Assembly (NCBI GenBank): GCA_937925655.1
Contig: CALAMC010000048.1
Span: 1 to 64,000 of the forward strand
Direction: 5' to 3'
DNA: 64,000 nt
Source of the DNA: an uncultured candidate division Zixibacteria bacterium
GTDB taxonomy: Bacteria > Zixibacteria > MSB-5A5 > GN15 > PGXB01
Shown here one piece after another: positions 1 through 8,196 of the stretch; position 1 is the first letter of the stretch; every line of letters starts with the position of its first letter. The notes under the pieces were generated by a model that saw only the letters and a program-made list of their open reading frames with translations, searched no databases and was not told the DNA's origin. The translations under genes were made by a program, and so were the position numbers.

Positions 1-1
1 G

Positions 2-3000
2 CCCATCGTCTATCGCTCCAACCCGGCTATAACGCTGGTTGAAATGCCCGACCCGTCGCCGCGAATTCAACTGACCAAATACGTGGATCAGGACCGTATA
101 GATAAGGGCGGCATTTTGAATTATTACCTGCGCATTCGCAATAGTCGCAATTTTACCGTTTCGAATGTGGTAGTTGAAGATAATGTCCCGCAAAACACAT
201 CTTATATTCCTGCCAGCGCCACGTTGGGCGGAGCATATGATGCAATTAATAATCGCGTGACGTGGACGATCCCCGCGATGGCGGCTTATGAAACCATTAT
301 GGTCGGATTCAGAGTGCAGGTCGATATTGATGCGCCCAACTATGGTCGACTATACAATTATGGACTGGTGGTATCGCCCGATTCTTTGCAAAGCAATATT
401 GTTGAGACGATCATACTGCCCGATTCCGGCGCCTTGGCCGTGCTCGAAATAACCAAGCAGGTCGATAAAAGCGCGACCTATTCTTCCGACACTTTGACTT
501 ATTCCATACATGTTGAAAATACCGGCGATGATATCGCCCATGATATAAATGTCACCGATGAAATTCCGCCATTCACCACTTTAATCGACGGCAGTATTAC
601 GGGCGGTGGCATATATTATGGAATTTCCGGGGCAATCGTCTGGACGATTGACGAATTGTGGCCGAGAGGGTCGATAATGGTTTACTTTAAAGTTGCGGTC
701 AATGATTTTGCTCCCGAAAACGACTACATTCGCAACATAGCTACGATAATGCTCCCGGATTCGTCGGTCAGCGATACGGTTTACACCGATATTGTGCCTC
801 GTCCAAGACCGAATCTTGAAATTGCCAAGACGGTTGATTTGGCGGAAGCATACGCCACGGATACCGTAACATATACGATTGCGATATCCAACACAGGGGC
901 AGTTACGGCTTACAATGTGGGCGTTTCCGATACGATACCGCAAAACACCAATTATGTCGCAGGGAGTATCACGGGTGGCGGCGTATATAATGAGGCCAGT
1001 CGAGCCATCGATTGGGCGATAAACGCATTGGCTCCCGGCGAGTTCGCGACATTGCGGTTCAAGGCCTATATTAATGCCGGAACAATACCTCCGACCATAA
1101 TTGCCAATATCGGTTATGTTTTAATACCGGACGTAACCGAAAGTGATACAGCTTATACGGAAATTTTGCCGCCTCCGGTACCGGACCTTTATATTTACAA
1201 GTCTGTAGATTCAGCATTTGCTTATGCTGGCGACACGCTCACTTATACTTTAAATATAGGCAACGACGGGACTGCCAGCGCTTCCGGCATTTTAATTTAT
1301 GACCCAATCCCTTACAGTGCCACTTGTATAATAGAAAGTATTAACCCGCCGGGAGACTACAACGTCGCCGAAAAACGGGTGGAATGGTATATTGATGAAC
1401 TCGTTCCGGGTTTTCCTGAAATATTAGAGTTTAAAGTAGTTCTGTATAACAGCCTGATGCCCGGTGATATTGTCACCAACATCGGTATGCTGTATTTTGA
1501 AGAATCCGTCATGGCCGATACCGTCACGACCGAAATCGTGCCGCCGCCAACTTCCATACTTGAAATAGACAAAACGGCCGACTCGCTTGTGGCCTACCCC
1601 GGAGATACTGTAACCTATAATATTAATGTTAGAAACAACGGTTCAGTTACAGCCCCGGACGTGATTATATTCGACCCGATTCCAGAACATGCGGCTTATG
1701 TTCCGGGCAGTGTTGGGCCCATAGGCATCTATAATAATGCCCAAAACCGGGTGGAGTGGAATATTGGTGACCTTGAGGCGGGTGAAGATATCGACCTGTA
1801 TTTCAAGGTAGTCTTAGGTGGCGATTTAACTGCCGGTGAGATTATCACCAATATCGGTTCGATTATACTCGGCGACTCATCCGTAGCCGACACGGTCACG
1901 ACCGAAATTGTGCTTCCGCCCAAACCGCATCTTTTAATATCCAAAGAAGTCGATGTTGATTATGCATCGGCGGGGGATACCCTGCTTTACACCGTGAGTG
2001 TCAAAAACGATGGGACGGCTGATGCTGCAGACGTTTTTATTACCGACACCATCCCGGCCCATACTACGTACATTGACGGTTCCGCCTCCCACGGCGGCAT
2101 TTATGACAATAGCCATCGGACAATAGCCTGGAATTTGCCGACGGTTGCGGTCGGACAGGAAATCAACCTCAATTTCCGCGTGACCATAGATAAGGATATT
2201 GCCATCGGGGCCATTGTCCGCAACGTGGCTCACGTCTTCAGACCGGATACGCTGATAAGCGATACGACGCGGACCGAAATCATTCCGCCGCCAGCACCTC
2301 GATTGGAAATTATCAAGAAAGTCGATCCGGCGCAGGCGCACCCCGGAGATGTCCTGCATTATAATATCTCTCTTCGCAATTACGGAACAGCGCCGGCCAA
2401 TAATATCGTTCTGGTCGATAGTCTGCCTTTCAATGCAGTTTACGTCACGGGCAGCGCTAATCCTATCGCGGAATACGACGAATACCAGAACACTCTCAAG
2501 TGGACGATCAATGAACTGGCCATCGATGCCTCCGCCGTATTCTTGTTTGAAACAGAAGTCAACAGCGATATATATGGCGAAACGGATGTTATCAATGCGG
2601 CATACGCATCATACAGGGATACCACCGTTGCGGATACGGTAATGACTCATATCACGCCGCTGGTCTGGCCGGAATTGGGCATAGACAAATCCGTGGATTG
2701 GCCAACGGCCGCATCCGGTGATATATTGACATACACTCTTGCGATCACCAATTCCGGCGAAGCCATCGCCCACGACGTTTTCGTCCGTGACATGATTCCA
2801 AGTTACGGGACATATGTTGAAAACAGCGCCTCGCACGGGGGAACTTACGATGCTTCCGGCAGGAGTGTCAATTGGACGATACCGCTTATTATGCCGGGTG
2901 TTCAATACGACATGACTTTTAAGATTTCTGTCAACGAAGGGGCTCCGATCGGGCAGTATATAGTCAATTATGGCGAGATAATTTTCCCGGATAGTACTGT

Positions 3001-5764
3001 CAAAGACTCGGCCAGGACTTTGATTACCCCCCCATCGGAAACCGATTTGAATATCACCAAAGCCGTCGATTCGGCCAAGGCGGCTCCGGGGAGTATTTTG
3101 ACCTATACCATATTTGTCTCCAACCGCGGCGAAGCTCTGGCCCGAAATGTGGTTGTTAAAGACGTAATTCCGGACCATACGGCTTACGTATCCGGCAGTG
3201 CTTCTCATGGCGGTTACTATGACCCGCTCGGAGACATACTCACCTGGGTATTCGGAACGATTGAACCCAAATCGACAATTGAACTGTCATATCGGGCCCG
3301 GATTGACCAATCTGCCGCGCGCGGCGCCATTATTGAAAACATGGCGGTTATGACGCGCCCGATAAATATTCAGAGTAATAAGGCAATCACCATTGTCGAT
3401 TTCCCGACCGGAATCGATGACATTACCATCGTCAACCAGGTCGACAAAAACCGGGCGGCTCCGCAAGATACTCTGCTATATACGATAACCCTGACAAACA
3501 CGGAAGCTGAAGATGTCGAAAATATTATCGTAGTCGACAGCATCCCCAATGAAGTTAATTATGTTCCGGGTTCTGCCTCGGGCGGCGGTTATTTCACGGG
3601 TGGCGGAAGCCTGACATTGGCCAACGGCTATTTAACCTGGAATGTCGGAACGCTGGCAGGTTACGCCTCGGTTGAATATCAGTTCCGGGCGATAATCAAG
3701 ACAGACGTCGCCGACGGCACCGTCATTTTGAATCAAGCCAATATTCTGTCACCCGACGTGGTAATCGGCAATGCGGTGCAGACCATTGTCGATATAACCA
3801 TAAACCAGACACCGGTGTTGACGGCCACGAAGAGCGTGGATCGGGCCAGCGCCATGACGGGTGAAATTGTTAATTATACTATTGAGATTGAAAATACATC
3901 GGCCGTCACCGCCGACAATGTTGTCGTTTATGACCGGATGCCGTTCGGATTCTACTATGTCGAAAATTCCAGCCGATTGAATGGAAAGCCATTCGGTAAT
4001 CCAAATTCGAATGATCCGTACACCTGGAATATCGGCTTGGTGGAACCGGGCGCAACGGTTCGGCTCACATACAAAGTTATTATCGGGGTTTCGGTTCCGC
4101 CCGGCCATAATGAAAACGTAGCCTGGGCGGTCAGTGATACGGAACTTTACGGCCGGATATCATCGCCGGAAACCCGGGCCCGAATCAATATTCGCACGAC
4201 TCGCCTTCCCGGAGCAATTCGCGGCAGAATCATTGTCGATTGCGATAATGACGGCCTGGCCGATACCGATGCCGTTCCGAGCGGTATTGACTTGTTCCTC
4301 GATGACGGAGCGCAGTCGAGGGCCAATTCCAGCGGCGTTTTCTACTTCAGTACCGTCAGGGCGGGCGAGCATGTTGTCACTATCGATGTTCGCGATTTCA
4401 AGGGGTATCGTCTGGCCGAGGGTCAACCGGCTTCGGTTTTCGTGCACGTGCATGAAGCCGGGGAGTCCTATATCATCTTCCGGGTTTGTCCGGAAGCTCC
4501 CAGACTTTTGATCGACAAGAAAGCCTCGTTGTTGCCCAAGGTCAAGGTGACCAAAAACGCCACGCTCAATAAAGCCGATATGAGCGACACATCGGGTGTC
4601 AAAATCGATTATGAAATTCAGATTCAAACCAATGGCGGGGCAATCCCGACCAGCGTCCGGGTGGTTGATTCCTTCCCGGATGAGACTCGCCTGGTTATTC
4701 ATGAGGAACAGGCTTTAACGCCGGTTCAGAATAATAATGTCCTGACCTATGATATAATGGCCGGGCAGGAACGACTTCAGCAGAGCGTCTTCTATTCGCT
4801 CGAAGACCTCGCCCCCGGTGTGCGGAAATTTTTGACCAACCGCATTCATCTGGAAGGGTCCCGGGGAATGGCATCGGAAACGGACATACACATGGTTTCG
4901 CAAGAGGCCGAGGTTTCGGTGGGACCATTCCAGCGGATACCGGTGCAGGACATTCGAATCAACGTCACCGGTGCGTATTTCAAAACCTCCAAGGCGGACC
5001 TTCAACCCGAAGCGATTCCGGTTCTCACGCAGCTGGCGGATTCGATTCAGAAATATATCGACGCCCCGGTTAAAGTGGAGGGACATGCCGATTATCGCCG
5101 CATCCACACGAAAGAGTTTCCATCGAACTGGGAGTTGTCCACGGCTCGCGCTAAGGCCGTGGCCGACTGGCTGGCCCGCGAAGGCGGCGTTGACAGTCTT
5201 AGACTGACCTATGAGGGCTTCGCCGCGACTCGTCCGGTGGACACCGGCCATACCGAAGACGCCTGGCGCAAGAATCGGCGGGTGGAGGTTTTCCTCAAGG
5301 GTAGAATCGGCGGCAATGTGGAATTGGCCGAACTTGTTGACCAGCGCTGGTCATCATGGACCGCCATCGAACTGGAACCGGCCCGCTATGACACTACTTT
5401 CACGCTGGCCGAAACGCCTCTTGAAACCGGCCTTGACGACACTTGGGAAGTATGGGTGACGGTTACCAATGACGGGAAAATCCCGGCCAAAAACGCCGAT
5501 TTGATTGATTTTATACCCTATGGTGCTCATTATATCGAGGGAAGCGCCACGGTTGACGGCAAGAAATTCTTCGCCGAAAGGCACGAACACGGCCTGTTGT
5601 TTCAGATTGGAAACATCGAACCGGGACGGATGATTAATGTTCGTTATAGAATTCAGGCCAACGAGGGCAGCCGCCCGGCCGGAGGCGGAGAAGCCACAAT
5701 TGAGGCGGCCACGTCCCAAGGTCAAATAAGTCTTCAAAAATCAAATCCTGTTACTTTTAAATAG
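2..5764 (+). CDS. Giant DUF11-repeat surface protein with OmpA-like domain (5' truncated)
   Basis: The frame is open to the left edge (codons before the Met at 44 read PIVYRSNPAITLVE), so the gene starts outside the window. Counting from base 44 there are 1906 residues. Eleven DUF11-type beta-sandwich repeats fill roughly residues 6-1384, each opening like LEIxKxVD...GDTLTYTIxVxNTG and later carrying a D.IP..t.YV.GS segment. A short SdrD-B-like segment rich in D/N (about 1390-1480) follows, then a degenerate DUF11-like unit, an OmpA-like domain (about 1635-1755, with GHAD and a terminal NRRVEVFL) and a last DUF11-like unit. DUF11 arrays are typical of long secreted or surface proteins, and OmpA-like domains bind peptidoglycan, so a cell-surface stalk anchored in the envelope is inferred. 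The signal peptide would lie outside the window. Confidence 0.85.
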   Translation, partial: PIVYRSNPAITLVEMPDPSPRIQLTKYVDQDRIDKGGILNYYLRIRNSRNFTVSNVVVEDNVPQNTSYIPASATLGGAYDAINNRVTWTIPAMAAYETIMVGFRVQVDIDAPNYGRLYNYGLVVSPDSLQSNIVETIILPDSGALAVLEITKQVDKSATYSSDTLTYSIHVENTGDDIAHDINVTDEIPPFTTLIDGSITGGGIYYGISGAIVWTIDELWPRGSIMVYFKVAVNDFAPENDYIRNIATIMLPDSSVSDTVYTDIVPRPRPNLEIAKTVDLAEAYATDTVTYTIAISNTGAVTAYNVGVSDTIPQNTNYVAGSITGGGVYNEASRAIDWAINALAPGEFATLRFKAYINAGTIPPTIIANIGYVLIPDVTESDTAYTEILPPPVPDLYIYKSVDSAFAYAGDTLTYTLNIGNDGTASASGILIYDPIPYSATCIIESINPPGDYNVAEKRVEWYIDELVPGFPEILEFKVVLYNSLMPGDIVTNIGMLYFEESVMADTVTTEIVPPPTSILEIDKTADSLVAYPGDTVTYNINVRNNGSVTAPDVIIFDPIPEHAAYVPGSVGPIGIYNNAQNRVEWNIGDLEAGEDIDLYFKVVLGGDLTAGEIITNIGSIILGDSSVADTVTTEIVLPPKPHLLISKEVDVDYASAGDTLLYTVSVKNDGTADAADVFITDTIPAHTTYIDGSASHGGIYDNSHRTIAWNLPTVAVGQEINLNFRVTIDKDIAIGAIVRNVAHVFRPDTLISDTTRTEIIPPPAPRLEIIKKVDPAQAHPGDVLHYNISLRNYGTAPANNIVLVDSLPFNAVYVTGSANPIAEYDEYQNTLKWTINELAIDASAVFLFETEVNSDIYGETDVINAAYASYRDTTVADTVMTHITPLVWPELGIDKSVDWPTAASGDILTYTLAITNSGEAIAHDVFVRDMIPSYGTYVENSASHGGTYDASGRSVNWTIPLIMPGVQYDMTFKISVNEGAPIGQYIVNYGEIIFPDSTVKDSARTLITPPSETDLNITKAVDSAKAAPGSILTYTIFVSNRGEALARNVVVKDVIPDHTAYVSGSASHGGYYDPLGDILTWVFGTIEPKSTIELSYRARIDQSAARGAIIENMAVMTRPINIQSNKAITIVDFPTGIDDITIVNQVDKNRAAPQDTLLYTITLTNTEAEDVENIIVVDSIPNEVNYVPGSASGGGYFTGGGSLTLANGYLTWNVGTLAGYASVEYQFRAIIKTDVADGTVILNQANILSPDVVIGNAVQTIVDITINQTPVLTATKSVDRASAMTGEIVNYTIEIENTSAVTADNVVVYDRMPFGFYYVENSSRLNGKPFGNPNSNDPYTWNIGLVEPGATVRLTYKVIIGVSVPPGHNENVAWAVSDTELYGRISSPETRARINIRTTRLPGAIRGRIIVDCDNDGLADTDAVPSGIDLFLDDGAQSRANSSGVFYFSTVRAGEHVVTIDVRDFKGYRLAEGQPASVFVHVHEAGESYIIFRVCPEAPRLLIDKKASLLPKVKVTKNATLNKADMSDTSGVKIDYEIQIQTNGGAIPTSVRVVDSFPDETRLVIHEEQALTPVQNNNVLTYDIMAGQERLQQSVFYSLEDLAPGVRKFLTNRIHLEGSRGMASETDIHMVSQEAEVSVGPFQRIPVQDIRINVTGAYFKTSKADLQPEAIPVLTQLADSIQKYIDAPVKVEGHADYRRIHTKEFPSNWELSTARAKAVADWLAREGGVDSLRLTYEGFAATRPVDTGHTEDAWRKNRRVEVFLKGRIGGNVELAELVDQRWSSWTAIELEPARYDTTFTLAETPLETGLDDTWEVWVTVTNDGKIPAKNADLIDFIPYGAHYIEGSATVDGKKFFAERHEHGLLFQIGNIEPGRMINVRYRIQANEGSRPAGGGEATIEAATSQGQISLQKSNPVTFK
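59..4190 (+). repeat. Array of eleven DUF11 coding repeats, about 372 bp period
   Basis: The conserved opening of each repeat falls at bases 59, 437, 809, 1181, 1553, 1925, 2297, 2669, 3041, 3416 and 3812. Seven consecutive intervals (437 to 3041) are exactly 372 bp, or 124 codons. The others are 378, 375 and 396 bp. The DNA has diverged, but patches such as the coding sequence for DTVTTEIV near 1520 and 1893 remain nearly identical. This indicates growth by tandem duplication of one unit. Confidence 0.85.
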
Positions 5765-5788
5765 GCCAGCACAAAGAACAGGAAGCAG

Positions 5789-5821
5789 AGGCCCCCAGGT
5801 CTGCCGGGGGCCTTTCATTTT
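5789..5821 (+). terminator. Rho-independent terminator after the DUF11 gene
   Basis: An 8-bp perfect stem, AGGCCCCC at 5789-5796 pairing with GGGGGCCT at 5806-5813, has a 9-nt loop and is followed by TTCATTTT. It lies 25 bases after the stop codon of the giant surface protein and before the debranching enzyme gene, so the two are probably separate transcripts. Confidence 0.85.
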
Positions 5822-5893
5822 GTCCCAAATCGAATCTCTTTATATTTGATTAAAGGCGGGATTCGCCATAATTTGTCGATGATATAAACAAGT

Positions 5894-8035
5894 ATGTCGG
5901 AACCAGAAAAAAAAATGGCAAAAGACCTGCTCGACGTGGTTGGTCGGGATTTTGAAATCTCTCGTGGAACGCCGTTGCCTCTTGGGGCCAGCCTTAAGAG
6001 ACGGGGCATAAACTTCTCGATGTTTTCCCGGCACGCCACTCATGCTTCGCTGGTTTTATTTGTGCCCGGCGATGAGGATCCGATCGCTGTTTTTCCTCTT
6101 GATCCCAAATACAACAAGACCGGAGATATCTGGCATATTTTTGTTTACGGTCTCGAATCCGAGATTGAATACGGATTTCAGGTTGACCGCATACCCAATG
6201 ACAAACCGCACATTCATCGCTTTGATCCGACCCATTTACTAATTGATCCGTATGCCCACGCCGTGACGGGAGGAGAAACATGGGGCAAGGTTCCCCGATT
6301 CAGGAGGTCATACATTCCGGAAAATCGTTTTAACTGGGAAGACGACCGTCAGCTTGAAATACCCATGACCGACAGCATTATTTATGAGTTGCATCTCCGG
6401 GGATTTACCAAACATGACTCTTCGGGCATCAGGCACAAAGGCACCTATCTGGGATTGATCGAGAAAATCCCTTATCTGAAATCCCTGGGGATAACGGCGG
6501 TCGAGTTATTGCCGATTAATGAATTTTCCGAAACCGATTCATATCTGGCCAATCCCGAAACGGGTGAGAAGTTGCTCAACTTCTGGGGTTATAATCCGGT
6601 AAGTTTTTTTGCGCCCAAAGCGGGATATGCCCATGACTCCGGAAGCGGGGGACAGGTAATTGAGTTCAAAAACATGGTCAGGGAGTTTCACAAGGCGGGA
6701 ATTGAAGTCATTCTGGACGTTGTTTTCAATCATACTGCCGAAGGAAATCAATATGGCCCGACCATATCGTTCAAGGGTTTTGATAACAGTATATATTATA
6801 TCATAGATAAAAAAACGGGGGAGTACCTCAATTTTACCGGATGCGGCAATACCCTGAATTGCAATCATCCCATCGTCCGGGATATGATTCTGGCCTGTTT
6901 GCGATACTGGGTGATCGAGATGCACGTCGATGGTTTCCGGTTTGACCTTGCCTCGGTCCTGGGCCGCGGGCAGGATGGTTCGGTTTTGACCAATCCGCCT
7001 CTATTGGAGCGTATTTCTGCCGACCCGATATTGGGCAAAACCAAGCTTATCGCCGAGGCCTGGGACGCGGCCGGGCTTTACCAGGTCGGGTCTTTTCCGG
7101 CGTATGGCCGCTGGGCGGAATGGAATGCCTCATTCCGCGATGACATAAGACGCTTTGTCCGCTCCGATGCGGGCATGGTTTCCAATCTGGCGTCGCGCCT
7201 GATGGGCAGCCCGGACCTGTATATGCGCGGTGATCGGACGCTGGAACACAGCATTAATTTCGTGACCTGCCACGATGGCTTTACCCTTATGGATCTCGTG
7301 TCATACAATGACAAGCACAATTGGGTCAACGGCGAAGACAATCGCGACGGCGCGCCGGTAAATTTGAGCTGGAATTGCGGCTGGGAAGGACCCGCCCGGT
7401 TGCGCTCTGCAGACTACGGTTTTGAATGCACTTTTGAAAAGGTCGAAATGTTGCGCATGCGGCAGATGAAAAATTTCGCGTCGCTATTGATGCTTTCACG
7501 GGGAGTCCCGATGATCCTGGCCGGGGATGAATTCGGTCGGACACAAAAGGGAAACAACAACGCTTATTGTCAGGACAATGAGATAAGCTGGCTGAATTGG
7601 CGCCTTGCAGAAAACCACGCCGACTTGTTAAGGTTTTTCAAACACTTGATTGCCTTTCGAAAAAGACACCCGTCGTTGCGAAATCATTGCGCCGAATACG
7701 ACGATATAATGATCGAATTCCCGGTTAACTGGCACGGGGTCAAGCCTCATTGCCCGGACTGGTCAGGTCCGTCTCGTTCGCTGGCTGTCCAGATTACCGA
7801 GCCGATGGTCGAAAACCCACATGAGCACGTGGACATTTATATAATAGCCAGTTCATACTGGGCAAACCTGACCTTTGAATTACCTCCGATTCCCGGTCGA
7901 ACCTGGCACCGGATAATTGACACATCGGCAGATTCTCCCGACGATATTTGTGACAATGACCGCGGATTTCTTTTATCACAGCAGTCGGCATACATTGTCA
8001 GGCCGAGATCAGTAGTGGTTATGCTGGGGTATTAA
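5894..8035 (+). CDS. glgX: Glycogen debranching enzyme GlgX / isoamylase-type (GH13)
   Basis: The 713-residue protein should hydrolyse alpha-1,6 branch points of glycogen or limit dextrins in the cytoplasm. It has an N-terminal CBM48-like beta-sandwich (GINFSMFSRHATHASLVLF) and then a GH13 barrel. The conserved regions are DVVFNHT (about 275), DGFRFDLAS (about 345, nucleophile Asp), IAEAWD (about 386, acid/base Glu) and TCHDGFTLMD (about 458). Length fits the GlgX/TreX family. The ATG at 5894 has no obvious Shine-Dalgarno; the Met at 5915 is an alternative. No other glycogen gene is nearby. Isoamylase or TreX specificity cannot be separated from GlgX by eye. Confidence 0.88.
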   Translation: MSEPEKKMAKDLLDVVGRDFEISRGTPLPLGASLKRRGINFSMFSRHATHASLVLFVPGDEDPIAVFPLDPKYNKTGDIWHIFVYGLESEIEYGFQVDRIPNDKPHIHRFDPTHLLIDPYAHAVTGGETWGKVPRFRRSYIPENRFNWEDDRQLEIPMTDSIIYELHLRGFTKHDSSGIRHKGTYLGLIEKIPYLKSLGITAVELLPINEFSETDSYLANPETGEKLLNFWGYNPVSFFAPKAGYAHDSGSGGQVIEFKNMVREFHKAGIEVILDVVFNHTAEGNQYGPTISFKGFDNSIYYIIDKKTGEYLNFTGCGNTLNCNHPIVRDMILACLRYWVIEMHVDGFRFDLASVLGRGQDGSVLTNPPLLERISADPILGKTKLIAEAWDAAGLYQVGSFPAYGRWAEWNASFRDDIRRFVRSDAGMVSNLASRLMGSPDLYMRGDRTLEHSINFVTCHDGFTLMDLVSYNDKHNWVNGEDNRDGAPVNLSWNCGWEGPARLRSADYGFECTFEKVEMLRMRQMKNFASLLMLSRGVPMILAGDEFGRTQKGNNNAYCQDNEISWLNWRLAENHADLLRFFKHLIAFRKRHPSLRNHCAEYDDIMIEFPVNWHGVKPHCPDWSGPSRSLAVQITEPMVENPHEHVDIYIIASSYWANLTFELPPIPGRTWHRIIDTSADSPDDICDNDRGFLLSQQSAYIVRPRSVVVMLGY

Positions 8036-8047
8036 CCGCCCAAAAAA

Positions 8048-8131
8048 TGCCGGAGGCCGGAATCGAACCGGCATGATGTCGCCATCGGAGGATTTTGAGT
8101 CCTCTGCGTCTACCAATTTCACCACTCCGGC
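8048..8131 (-). tRNA. tRNA-Leu (anticodon CAA)
   Basis: An 84-nt cloverleaf with a long variable arm, as expected for a class II tRNA. The acceptor stem is GCCGGAG paired with CTCCGGC and the discriminator is A. The anticodon stem GAGGA/TCCTC holds the loop CTCAAAA, giving anticodon CAA (reads UUG). The T arm is GCCGG-TTCGATT-CCGGC. CCA is not encoded: the 3' end runs directly into TTTTTTG, so CCA-adding enzyme is required and the T tract may act as terminator. It lies between convergent glgX and the PBP gene. Confidence 0.96.
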
Positions 8132-8140
8132 GGGTTTATA

Positions 8141-8169
8141 ATAATAGAACTGTCGGCTTTTTTAGTCAA
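8141..8169 (-). promoter_or_regulatory. Sigma70-type promoter of tRNA-Leu
   Basis: On the minus strand the sequence is TTGACT (8169-8164), a 17-nt spacer, then TATTAT (8146-8141). The first tRNA base lies 9 nt beyond the -10 box, as expected for a start at or just before the mature 5' end. It is close to the housekeeping consensus and gives a reference for promoters in this genome. Confidence 0.8.
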
Positions 8170-8196
8170 GTCCAATCTTCGGCTAAATTTACGATT

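Noticed and set aside
2609..3208. Long antisense open frame inside the DUF11 gene (199 codons), with several similar ones
   Set aside because: They follow the codon pattern of the repeat gene on the opposite strand, recur with the repeats and have no recognisable domain.
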